Assembly: GCA_041649275.1 (NCBI GenBank)
Contig: JBAZNL010000004.1
Coordinates: 1-64,000 of the forward strand
Direction of reading: 5' to 3'
DNA from: Candidatus Izemoplasmatales bacterium
GTDB taxonomy: Bacteria > Bacillota_I > Bacilli_A > Izemoplasmatales > Hujiaoplasmataceae
Length of the DNA stretch: 64,000 nt
Position numbers and translations under genes: made by a program. The notes beneath the pieces are model-generated. The model searched no databases. It worked only from the letters and a program-made list of their open reading frames with translations, and was not told the DNA's origin. Positions 56,742 through 64,000 of this stretch are shown here, one piece after another (positions within the stretch are counted from its first letter, which is position 1; every line of letters starts with the position of its first letter).

Positions 56742-58553
56742 ATGAGAACAATGAAGAAACTGTCTATCGTGATTCTGTCGATCTTCGCCATGGTCGCTTT
56801 CATCGGTTGCGGTGAGACGACGACGGTCCTTTCCCCCGAGGCGGCGAAATTCGTCGACAACTCCGCGGTCGAGATCTATTCGATGGATCTCTCCGACATC
56901 GACGGCTATCAGTCCTACATCGTCACCAACGGTACCTGGGCTGAAACCTACGACGTCATCATCAACCTCGCGAAACGCGAGTCCGACGGCGAGAAGCGCA
57001 CCGCCCTCTACCACAAGGCGGAAGATCTTCTGATGTCGACCGGGACGATCGTGCCGCTGTACTACTACACCGACATCTTCATGGCGTCCACCGGCATCGA
57101 AGGCCTCGTCAACATCCCGAACGGCACGAAGCTATTCAAGTACACGACCCTCGACGGCGTCGGCACGGCCATCTCGGTCTGCCTCGCCTCCGAACCGGAC
57201 ACCATCGACCCGGCCCTCAACAGCTCGGTCGACGGCGCGATCTACATCCAGCACGCGTTCTCCGGTCTGCTCGGGTATGACGCGGACGGCCAGCTCGTTC
57301 CGGATCTCGCCGCGTCGCTTCCGACCCCGGTCGAGAACGAGGACGGCACCGTCACCTACACGTTCGAACTCCGCTCCGGCCTGAAGTGGTCCGATGGAAC
57401 CGCCCTCACCGCCGCCGACTTCGTGTACGCCTGGAACCGTGCGGTCGATCCCGACACCGCCGCGGACTACTCCTACCTGTTCGCGATCATCGATGGCGCC
57501 GACACCGGTGAACTGAACATCTCCGCCGTGGATGCCACCCACTTCGCCGTCACGCTCGTCGTCGACGTCCCGTACTTCTTCGAACTGTGCGCCTTCCCGA
57601 CCTTCATGCCGGTCCAGCAGGCCGCCGTCGAGGCCGTCGCCGACAACGGCTGGGCGACCGAAGCCGGTTCCTACGTCACCAGCGGCGCCTACACCATCTC
57701 GTCCTGGACGCACGGCTCCAACATCGTCATGACGAAGAACCCGCAGTACTGGAACGCCGCCGCGATCACCATGGAGCAGATCACGTTCTACCTCTCCGAC
57801 GATGACGCCGCCATCCTCTCCAACTACATCAACGGCACCTACGACTTCATCGACAGCCTGCCGAACGACGAGATCCAGAACATGAAGACGAACCGTCCGA
57901 ACGAGTTCAACATCGAAGGCCAGCTCGGCACGTACTACATCATCTTCAACAACAACTCCGACCTCGTTCCCTCGCACATCTCCGCCGACATGACCCCCGC
58001 CGAACTCGCGGAAGCCAACGAGGAGATCCGCTACGCCCTCTCGCTCCTGATCGACCGCAACTACATCGTCACCGAGATCGGCCAGGCCGGACAGCTCCCC
58101 GCCAGCTCCTTCGTCTCGATGGGCATCACGAACTTCGACGGCTCCGAATTCTATGAGGCCGCGGGTTCGACGACGGACGCCTACAACGGCTACTTCGACA
58201 CCGCCGAAGCCGCCTACGCCGCGAACTGCGCCGAGGCCGTCGAGATCCTCTCGAAGTACTTCGAGTACGACGAGGAGACCGGCGAATTCACCAACTTCGC
58301 CACGTTCAACTACCTCTTCAACACCTCGACCGGCCACCAGGCGATCGGCGAATACCTGCAGAGCTGCTTCGCGGCCTACGGCATCGCCATCACCATGCAG
58401 AACCAGGAATGGGGCACCTTCCTCAACACCCGCAAGAACGGCGAGTACGTCCTCGCCCGCAACGGCTGGCTCGCCGACTACAACGATCCGATCAACATGC
58501 TCGACATGTGGACCACGGATTCCGGCAACAACGACGCCCAGCTCGGCAAGTAG
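56742..58553 (+). CDS. oppA: Oligopeptide-binding lipoprotein with permuted segment order
   Basis: 603 residues. Lipobox AFIGCGETT. Residues about 60-130 (ETYDVIINLAKRESDGEKRT, YHKAEDLLMSTGTIVPLYYY, NIPNGTKLFKYTTL) read like the C-terminal end of OppA proteins. Then, at about 140, comes the usual mature N-terminus (SVCLASEPDTIDPALNSSVD) and the rest of the SBP_bac_5 fold in normal order (LKWSDGTALTAADFVYAWNR, IRYALSLLIDRNYI). The protein stops at DPINMLDMWTTDSGNND, just before the segment found at the front. The whole domain is thus present, but circularly permuted. AAAGGAG precedes ATG 56742. Confidence 0.85.
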   Translation: MRTMKKLSIVILSIFAMVAFIGCGETTTVLSPEAAKFVDNSAVEIYSMDLSDIDGYQSYIVTNGTWAETYDVIINLAKRESDGEKRTALYHKAEDLLMSTGTIVPLYYYTDIFMASTGIEGLVNIPNGTKLFKYTTLDGVGTAISVCLASEPDTIDPALNSSVDGAIYIQHAFSGLLGYDADGQLVPDLAASLPTPVENEDGTVTYTFELRSGLKWSDGTALTAADFVYAWNRAVDPDTAADYSYLFAIIDGADTGELNISAVDATHFAVTLVVDVPYFFELCAFPTFMPVQQAAVEAVADNGWATEAGSYVTSGAYTISSWTHGSNIVMTKNPQYWNAAAITMEQITFYLSDDDAAILSNYINGTYDFIDSLPNDEIQNMKTNRPNEFNIEGQLGTYYIIFNNNSDLVPSHISADMTPAELAEANEEIRYALSLLIDRNYIVTEIGQAGQLPASSFVSMGITNFDGSEFYEAAGSTTDAYNGYFDTAEAAYAANCAEAVEILSKYFEYDEETGEFTNFATFNYLFNTSTGHQAIGEYLQSCFAAYGIAITMQNQEWGTFLNTRKNGEYVLARNGWLADYNDPINMLDMWTTDSGNNDAQLGK

Positions 58554-58581
58554 TTCCACCGCATCAGGAATCCAGCACCGA

Positions 58582-58612
58582 CCCCCGGAACCTCCCGTTC
58601 CGGGGGTTTTTC
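58582..58612 (+). terminator. Terminator of the opp operon
   Basis: A perfect 10 bp stem, CCCCCGGAAC/GTTCCGGGGG, with CTCCC loop and TTTTTCTTT tail, 28 nt after the oppA stop. Confidence 0.9.
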
Positions 58613-58625
58613 TTTCTCCGAAGAC

Positions 58626-58654
58626 AAGAAAACCGACGGGACTCGGTCCTGTCG
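58626..58654 (-). terminator. Terminator of the small membrane protein gene
   Basis: Minus-strand stem ACCGACAGGAC/GTCCCGTCGGT (one mismatch) followed by TTTTC. Confidence 0.7.
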
Positions 58655-58705
58655 GTCGGTTCGATGGGATGAAAGCGCATGGTCCGTGCGCCGACGGACG
58701 ATGCG

Positions 58706-59215
58706 CTATGCGAGCGGCACGCGCGTCTCCTCGCCCGCCTCCGGACCGCCATAGTAGAATTCTCGGATCACGAGCATTCCGTCCTCGATGGAATGGATGG
58801 AGGAACAGTCCTCGCTCTGGCATCCGGTGCCGAGGTACCGCGCGAACAGCGGGTTCTCCTGGGCATAGTACCTGTCGTCACCGTCGAAGAGGAAGCGATG
58901 CTCGACGACGTAGAGGGTGAATCCTTCCTCCCGGACGACGCGGACGGGTTCGTACGACATCATCGCATAGACCGCGACGACGTAGAGCCCGAGAAGGGCG
59001 AGGACGACGACGCCAATGCGGAGCAGCTTCCTTTTCGCGATCATGAACAGGTGGATCGCGAGAAACAATCCGCCGAGGGCGAACAGCCAAAGCTTCATGG
59101 GAATCGGCGTCCACCGCTCGATCGTGAGGATGAAACCCCGCGATTCGATCAGGAAGGTGAGCGCCGTCATCATGAAGAAGGCGATCGATACAATCAAGAT
59201 TCCATGCTTCTTCAT
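58706..59215 (-). CDS. Small membrane protein, unknown
   Basis: 169 residues. Three helices: ILIVSIAFFMMTALTFLI, LWLFALGGLFLAIHLFMIA and IGVVVLALLGLYVVAVYAMM, followed by a soluble, probably external domain with two Cys (GTGCQSEDCSS) that could form a disulfide. No family recognised. ATG 59213-59215 has GGTGA five bases upstream. Confidence 0.6.
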   Translation of the reverse strand: MKKHGILIVSIAFFMMTALTFLIESRGFILTIERWTPIPMKLWLFALGGLFLAIHLFMIAKRKLLRIGVVVLALLGLYVVAVYAMMSYEPVRVVREEGFTLYVVEHRFLFDGDDRYYAQENPLFARYLGTGCQSEDCSSIHSIEDGMLVIREFYYGGPEAGEETRVPLA

Positions 59216-59306
59216 CGGGTTCACCGGATCGCCTTCCTTTCGCGAGCGGACCGTCGCCGTCGTCACGTCGGTCGCACTTCATATATTTTTCTGACGGTCG
59301 CATCGA

Positions 59307-59936
59307 TCACATGAGACAGGAGTAGATCGCGAAGAAATGAAGCAGGGTGCCGAGGAAGACGAAGACGTGCCAGACGAAATGGGCGAACTTGAACCAGTCG
59401 AAGGCATAGAAGAGGACGCCGATCGTGTACGAGATCCCGCCCGCGAGGATCAGCCAGAAGGCCGCCGCGGAGGTCGCGTAGAGCGGCCCGACGAGCGTCA
59501 GTCCGCTCCAGCCGAGCAAGAGGAAGAGCGTCAGATGCAGGAGCGCGAACCTGCGGATCCTCACCGCCTTGAAGACGATGCCGAGGACGATGATCGTCCA
59601 TTGTCCCAATAACAGGAACCATCCGAGCGGCTTTTCGATGACGAGGATGAAGATCGGCGCGAAGGTCCCGCCGATCAGGAGGTAGATCCCGATGTGGTCG
59701 AACCGCTGGAAGACCCGCTTGACGGTAGACCCTTCGCGGAAGGCATGATACAGAGCGCTCATCGTGTAGAGCATGATCATCCCGAAACCGAAGACGATCG
59801 CGCCCATGACCTCGCCGACGCCCCTTGCCCTGACGATCAGAAGAACCGTTCCGGCGAGGGCCAGGGCCCCGCCGGCGATGTGGGAGACGGAATTGGCGAT
59901 CTCCTCGCCTCTGGATTGTACGCGTGACAGCTTCAT
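59307..59936 (-). CDS. Hemolysin III/TrhA family membrane protein (PAQR)
   Basis: 209 residues, seven helices. EEIANSVSHIAGGALALAGTV with the conserved E-x-x-N-x-x-x-H, MSALYHAF, RFDHIGIYLLIGGTFAPIF and C-terminal FVWHVFVFLGTLLHFFAIY carry the PAQR metal-site residues (S-x3-H, D, H-x3-H). Bacterial members have been linked to membrane lipid and energy homeostasis. GAGGAACACG precedes the ATG. Confidence 0.9.
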   Translation of the reverse strand: MKLSRVQSRGEEIANSVSHIAGGALALAGTVLLIVRARGVGEVMGAIVFGFGMIMLYTMSALYHAFREGSTVKRVFQRFDHIGIYLLIGGTFAPIFILVIEKPLGWFLLLGQWTIIVLGIVFKAVRIRRFALLHLTLFLLLGWSGLTLVGPLYATSAAAFWLILAGGISYTIGVLFYAFDWFKFAHFVWHVFVFLGTLLHFFAIYSCLM

Positions 59937-60000
59937 CGTGTTCCTCGCTGATTGTCCGATGCGGCGTGCGCCGTCTTCGGGATTTCGATGCCTGACCCTC

Positions 60001-61239
60001 TCAATCGAGGGTGAAGTCGACGAACCGGACCATCCCCCGGTCGTCGGCGAAGGCGAAGGTCTCCGTTTCACCCCGCAGGAGCGCGTAGGCGTTCGTCAGG
60101 ATGTTCGTGCCGTACGGTCCGCCGACGACGGTTCGTTCGGTCACGACGTACGCGCGGAGCGTGTCGTCCTGCGCCGTGAAGAGGGCGACGTCCTCCCACG
60201 TCATCGCCGTCTCCCCGATCAGGACGTTCTCCGGATCGTATTCGTAGACGGTGAAGGAATCGACCGACGGGACGAACCGGACGTGGATCCGGTAGGTCAC
60301 GCGCACGGTGTCGGACGTCGTGACGTCCGGCGTCCCGGACATATAGGCGCCGTCATAGACGTAGAGGCGCTGCGACTCGAGGTCGACGACGTCGGGAATG
60401 ACGATCCCGTCGGAGCGGATCAGGCCGATCCGGGCCTCCCCGGCGATCTTGAGCGGATCGAGGTCGACGTAGACGTCGACGGCCAGCCGGAGGTTTCCGG
60501 CATCCGGGGTCAGGACGCATTCGGCGTTCCAGCCGGACGACGATTCCGTCTGATAGACGTACCGGACGCCGGCGACGGATGCGGCGACGTCCTCGAGGGA
60601 CTCGAAATCGTCATCCGCGGCCGAGACGAAGACGCCGTAGAGTTCGGTCTCGAGCACCTTGTCGAGGACGACGATGTCGAGGCCGTTTTCCGGAACGGAT
60701 TCGAATGAGACCTGGACGTTGTCGCCGACGACGAGATCCTCGAGATCGTAGTCGGTCCCGTCGGCGCCGACGACGGTCACGGCGAACGGATCGCGGATCG
60801 TGTCGATGGCATAGCGCACGGCGTCGTTTTCGAACACGTACGTGCCGCGTCCGGCATCCGCCGCCGTCACGTAGCAGTACGCCACCGTGATCATGGGATG
60901 CGTCTCGCCGAGGTCGAGGGTCGAGAACAGAACGAAGAGTCCGAGGCCGATCGCCGCGAGGCTGATGGGGATCGAGATCCAGTGGAAGCGGCGCTTCCTG
61001 CGATTCACGATCGCCTCGCTCAGGGTGATCGAGCGGATGCTTTCGTCGTCGAGCAGGTCGCCGACGCCGACGCCGAAGATCGCCGCGAGGCGCTCGACGT
61101 CGGCGACGTTGGGAAGCGACTTTCCCATCTCCCACTTGCTGACGAGCTGCCGCGTGACGTACAGCTGGCCGGCGACCTCTTCCTGGGTCCACCCCTTGTC
61201 CTTGCGGAGCCGTTTGATGTTGTCCTGGATCCTGTTCAT
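60001..61239 (-). CDS. XRE-type regulator with single membrane helix and extracytoplasmic domain
   Basis: 412 residues. The N-terminal XRE helix-turn-helix (IQDNIKRLRKDKGWTQEEVA, TRQLVSKWEMGKSLPNVADV) is followed by a basic linker, one helix (ISIPISLAAIGLGLFVLFS) and about 300 residues of beta-rich external sequence. The layout suggests a one-component membrane sensor. ATG 61237-61239 has GAGGTG six bases upstream. What is sensed is unknown. Confidence 0.7.
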   Translation of the reverse strand: MNRIQDNIKRLRKDKGWTQEEVAGQLYVTRQLVSKWEMGKSLPNVADVERLAAIFGVGVGDLLDDESIRSITLSEAIVNRRKRRFHWISIPISLAAIGLGLFVLFSTLDLGETHPMITVAYCYVTAADAGRGTYVFENDAVRYAIDTIRDPFAVTVVGADGTDYDLEDLVVGDNVQVSFESVPENGLDIVVLDKVLETELYGVFVSAADDDFESLEDVAASVAGVRYVYQTESSSGWNAECVLTPDAGNLRLAVDVYVDLDPLKIAGEARIGLIRSDGIVIPDVVDLESQRLYVYDGAYMSGTPDVTTSDTVRVTYRIHVRFVPSVDSFTVYEYDPENVLIGETAMTWEDVALFTAQDDTLRAYVVTERTVVGGPYGTNILTNAYALLRGETETFAFADDRGMVRFVDFTLD

Positions 61240-61435
61240 CGCCATCACCTCGACACCATTCTACCGTAGATCACCCGGAAAGGCACGCAACTTCCGCGCA
61301 ACGCAATCGACCATCGTCGACCGGAGGCGAAATCGGGCTTCGGTCGGAGAAGGGCGAGCGGAAAACGGATCCTCGGAATCTCGGAAGGACGGGAATCGAA
61401 TGCGATCCGGACCACTTGACGTGGCCGTGACATCC

Positions 61436-62716
61436 TCACTTCATCGCGGATTCCGAATCGACGTCGATCCGCTTCGCGGACCGCTTCAGGATCAGCGTGT
61501 CGACCGGGAAGTACAGGAACACCATCGCAAGCGACAGCACGATGGGAATCGCCTTTCCCCAGAAGGGGGCGACGCGATCGCCTGCGTAGGCGATCCATCG
61601 GAATGCGAGGATCCCGAGGAGGATCACCATCGTCGTCAGGACTCCCATGAAGACGATGAGCGCTTCCGCATTCCGTTCGCGATGGGCATCGAGAATCGCC
61701 TCCAGCGATATGAACAGCCATACCGCGAGGGCGATCCCGGCGATGAGCAGAGCGAGCACATACCGCCCCACCATGGGATCGATGACCTGCAGGATCGCGA
61801 GGATCGACAGGACCCCCGCAATGATCCGGGCGACGAAGTTCCGTCGGGAGATCCGCTTCTTGACGATGCCAACGATGGGACCGACGACGAGTTTCGCGAA
61901 CACCAGGATCACGCCGACGAGGACCGCGTAGTCGTCGGTTTCGCCGGTGACGAGCAGGAGGAGCCAAAGAGCGATCCCGCCGATCACCGAGAAGACGAAG
62001 TCGGTGATCAGGATCCCGGTCGGGAATGTCCCCGTGGCGCGATGGAGCGTGCTCTCGCGGTGGAGATAGGCGACGCCCTTCAGGAGGAACCATCCGAGCA
62101 ACCCCGACATCAGGGCGAGGATGAGATAGCTGCCAAAGGCGAAGATGCCCTCGACCTCGACGAAGGGTCCTTCGAACCCCATGTCGATCCGGACTTGGAC
62201 AGGGATCATGAGCGGCAAAAACAGCCAGCCGATCATCCAGTCGACGGAATAGAGGATCCGCGTGTTCTTCATGAGCGTCGCGCGGTCGGCATCGGAAGAT
62301 CCCGAGGAGGATAGATACTTCGCCCTGCGGTAGAGGAAGAGGATCGTCGAGAGGAAGAGGAAGCTGACGATGGTCAGAAACCCGACGTAGGCGTTGACGG
62401 TGATGTAGGTCAGCGCGATGCCACCGACGTAGCCGAATCCGGAGATGAGCGCGAAGACGGTCGTGTCCGTGTCGAACCGGACGGTATCGTATCGCCTCGT
62501 GGACGGTTCCGCGATCTCGAAGTCGTCGCGGAGGAGATAATCGAGGCTGACGTGGAACAGGGATCCGAGCCGGACGAGCTTGTCCGTCTCCGGATAGGCT
62601 CCGCCCGACTCCCATTTCGAGACGGACTGGCGCGACACGCCGAGATGGTCGGCGAGCTGTTCCTGGGTGATGTTCTGCTTCTTGCGGAGTTCCTGGATCT
62701 TGGCTCCCGTGGTCAT
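61436..62716 (-). CDS. XRE-type regulator with multi-pass membrane domain
   Basis: 426 residues. XRE domain (KIQELRKKQNITQEQLADHL, SRQSVSKWESGGAYPETDKL) followed by ten or so hydrophobic segments from about residue 85 (FALISGFGYVGGIALTYI through LSLAMVFLYFPVDTLIL) without an external domain. HTH fused to a polytopic membrane part is common in Bacillota and uncharacterised. AGGGAGGG precedes ATG 62716. It lies 196 bp from the other XRE-membrane gene, same direction. Confidence 0.7.
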   Translation of the reverse strand: MTTGAKIQELRKKQNITQEQLADHLGVSRQSVSKWESGGAYPETDKLVRLGSLFHVSLDYLLRDDFEIAEPSTRRYDTVRFDTDTTVFALISGFGYVGGIALTYITVNAYVGFLTIVSFLFLSTILFLYRRAKYLSSSGSSDADRATLMKNTRILYSVDWMIGWLFLPLMIPVQVRIDMGFEGPFVEVEGIFAFGSYLILALMSGLLGWFLLKGVAYLHRESTLHRATGTFPTGILITDFVFSVIGGIALWLLLLVTGETDDYAVLVGVILVFAKLVVGPIVGIVKKRISRRNFVARIIAGVLSILAILQVIDPMVGRYVLALLIAGIALAVWLFISLEAILDAHRERNAEALIVFMGVLTTMVILLGILAFRWIAYAGDRVAPFWGKAIPIVLSLAMVFLYFPVDTLILKRSAKRIDVDSESAMK

Positions 62717-62903
62717 GGAAATCCCTCCCTGTATTGCCTTCATTGTACCAAGCCGATCCTGGGATGGGAACCAAGATCGTGGTTCGATCCGTCAACTTGA
62801 GGTTGCGCGGGCGAGATTTCGCCGAAATTCCCGATGAAACGGGACGAGTTCGTGCCCGGTCGAGAGGAATCGGCGATATTGATGCCCGTTCGCGGAACGG
62901 AGA

Positions 62904-62939
62904 ACGGGCGCCGATCCACCGGCGGAGGCGGCGCCCGTC
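62904..62939 (-). terminator. Terminator-like hairpin after the GNAT gene
   Basis: Minus-strand ACGGGCGCCG (62939-62930) pairs with CGGCGCCCGT (62913-62904), 10 bp with a 16 nt loop. No U-run, so weak as an intrinsic terminator. Confidence 0.5.
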
Positions 62940-62949
62940 TTCGATTCTT

Positions 62950-63417
62950 CTACTTCACGTCGATCTTGAGGACTTCCTCGTCGTCGTCGCGGACGCCGGT
63001 GTCGATGAAGCCGTACTTGATGTAGAACCGGTAGGGCATCGGTCCGTCGGTGTCGCAGGAGAGATAGAGCGTCTTCTTCCCTTCCGCACGGCATTTCTCG
63101 AGGAGCATGTCCAGGACCTTCTTGCCATGACCCTTGCCCTGATACTCCCCGCCGATCATGAAGCGCCACAGGTAGAGGGCGGGCTTGTCCTCCGCGGGCA
63201 TCTCCTCCGGGTGCAGGTGGAGCATGATGAAGCCGATCGGGACTTCGTCGAGATAGACCGCCCTGGGCCAGGCGTCCGCCTGGTTCAGGTAGGCCTGGGC
63301 GAGGGACGAGGTGTTGTCGGCGACGCACTTCTGCTGTTCGGGGGTGAGGGTGGAACTGAGTTTGCGGATCGCCTTGAAGTTATCGTTGGTGACTTCTCTG
63401 AATGACAGTTGGGGCAT
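62950..63417 (-). CDS. GNAT acetyltransferase, PaiA/BltD-like
   Basis: 155 residues. FREVTNDNFKAIRKLSSTLT, YLDEVPIGFIMLHLHPEE, LWRFMIGGEYQGKGHGKKVL (acetyl-CoA signature Q-G-K-G-H-G) and a final YRFYIKYGFIDTGVRDDDEEV are typical of the spermidine acetyltransferase-type GNATs (BltD, PaiA). Substrate likely a polyamine or other amine, by family only. ATG 63415-63417 has GAGG six bases upstream. Confidence 0.85.
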   Translation of the reverse strand: MPQLSFREVTNDNFKAIRKLSSTLTPEQQKCVADNTSSLAQAYLNQADAWPRAVYLDEVPIGFIMLHLHPEEMPAEDKPALYLWRFMIGGEYQGKGHGKKVLDMLLEKCRAEGKKTLYLSCDTDGPMPYRFYIKYGFIDTGVRDDDEEVLKIDVK

Positions 63418-63429
63418 GAGGAACCTCAC

Positions 63430-63600
63430 ATATAGGAGCGATTCGAATTTCGTTGTCGAACGATATGCTATGATAATGTCTACATGTGGCGATGCGTCGT
63501 TATGAGACTATTGCTATTATCGAGGCAATAAATGTCAACCAATAACATCACTCTTTGCCCAAATCAGCGGCGACTCGGGGCAAATATTGGTCAGATTATT
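63430..63600. other. Intergenic region at composition boundary
   Basis: No gene supported. It marks the shift from GC-rich to AT-rich sequence and should hold the GNAT promoter; no strong match was seen. Confidence 0.4.
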
Positions 63601-63617
63601 AGTCCAACATCGAATAT

Positions 63618-64000
63618 TTACACAATTTTGAGATGGTTTTTTCCACCATATAGATGAAGAGCCATCCATAACTTAGTTTTTTTAAATACCGGTGGGGAAA
63701 AAGAAGAACGCAAGCTTCGCGAAACGCTGTCATGGCTGATTTTCTTTGAAGCACCACTCCTCTTGCATTCGTGAACAAAGAGAGCAATAAAATCATGCCC
63801 ATTAACTATGTCTGATAAACTAGAAAATGCGTGGTTGTGTTTTTCAATACTCCACAAAACCATTTTTGCGGAATCAATTTGATTTGTTGGATTCATCGTG
63901 TCTATCTGCGTTACTAAATTATTAAAAAAAGTCGCGAGATTTGGGTCGTAAGCAGAATCAATATTGATTCCCGAAAAGTTGACGTTCCATCGATGTATGT
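63618..64000 (-). CDS. C-terminal part of an unidentified AT-rich gene (cut by window edge)
   Basis: The frame is open from the window edge to a TAA at 63618-63620, giving 127 residues. It passes through INIDSAYDPNLATFFNNLVT, an internal Met, VLWSIEKHNHAFSSLSDIVN and ends FKKTKLWMALHLYGGKNHLK. The first ATG is internal, so the true start is outside. No family recognised. Low GC and lysine/asparagine-rich coding suggest a horizontally acquired accessory gene. Confidence 0.5.
   Translation of the reverse strand, partial: IHRWNVNFSGINIDSAYDPNLATFFNNLVTQIDTMNPTNQIDSAKMVLWSIEKHNHAFSSLSDIVNGHDFIALFVHECKRSGASKKISHDSVSRSLRSSFSPPVFKKTKLWMALHLYGGKNHLKIV

Noticed and set aside
57132..58823. A 563-residue minus-strand frame opposite oppA
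   Set aside because: Antisense shadow of the binding-protein gene; Gly/Val/Glu-rich, no family features.
60887..62314. A 475-residue plus-strand frame opposite the XRE-membrane genes
   Set aside because: Antisense shadow rich in Asp/Glu/His/Arg; both XRE proteins on the other strand have clear domains and ribosome binding sites.
63599..63802. A 67-residue frame starting MGMILLLSLF on the minus strand
   Set aside because: It overlaps the longer frame that runs to the window edge; the longer frame is open for at least 127 codons and is the better candidate, although certainty is low.
1..64000. CRISPR arrays, transposases, integrases and rRNA genes
   Set aside because: None was seen: no regularly spaced direct repeats, no DDE or recombinase motifs, and only four tRNAs among stable RNA genes.

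Overview
The window is about 64 kb of high-GC bacterial DNA, mostly on the minus strand. Genes are packed into operons with 1-8 nt overlaps (ATGA or TGATG junctions), AGGAGG-type ribosome binding sites, and TTGACA/TATAAT promoters with 17 bp spacers. TGA is used as a stop throughout (tldD, metN, lacI and others), so the mycoplasma code does not apply. The gene set points to Bacillota or a walled/early-branching relative of the Mollicutes: YlbF/YlbG, a staphylococcal-type peptide deformylase start, MetNIQ behind a T-box, a TasA/camelysin-like protein, NupNOPQ-type nucleoside uptake, and lipoproteins with Thr/Ala-rich linkers after the lipobox. The lineage assignment is inference.

Layout. 0-8 kb: rpsP (partial), ylbG-ylbF, rsuA with a glycogen debranching enzyme, def, a flavodiiron protein, and the methionine importer metNIQ behind a long leader with T-box stem I features and an AUG specifier. 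8.3-10.4 kb: an AT-rich island with an AbiEii-type toxin and its partner, driven by a promoter flanked by two copies of a 37 bp inverted repeat, next to a tRNA Asp-Arg-Pro-Cys operon. 11-21.5 kb: a VOC enzyme, acetyltransferase, zinc-ribbon membrane proteins, a metallophosphoesterase operon, an MFS operon and tldD-tldE-photolyase-cyclophilin. 21.9-25.4 kb: phosphonate/phosphite-type transporter phnDCEE. 25.5-32.4 kb: a three-part aldo/keto reductase fusion, a TasA-like secreted protein behind a c-di-GMP-I riboswitch, nitroreductase, membrane proteins and an AEC transporter. 32.7-37.2 kb (plus strand): an AhpF-like system split in two genes and a MacB-type ABC transporter. 37.4-47.6 kb: one nine-gene operon (ribokinase, LacI regulator, PHP-family lipoprotein, DUF4430-like lipoprotein, BMP lipoprotein, NupOPQ-like transporter, ADP-ribosylglycohydrolase) with a palindromic operator at its promoter. 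47.6-52 kb: NUDIX, two related membrane proteins, PlsC-zinc ribbon, ribosomal protein L25. 52.3-58.6 kb: an oligopeptide transporter operon (oppBCDFA) preceded by an unassigned attenuator-like leader. 58.7-63.4 kb: small membrane proteins, hemolysin III, two XRE-membrane regulators and an acetyltransferase. The last 0.5 kb turns AT-rich and holds the end of an unidentified gene.

The strongest observations are an OppA whose usual C-terminal segment appears at the N-terminus (candidate circular permutation), the opp leader with mutually exclusive hairpins, the c-di-GMP riboswitch/TasA pairing, the paired operators of the toxin-antitoxin island, and the nine-gene nucleoside/ADP-ribose operon. 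All family calls come from reading motifs; no database search was run.
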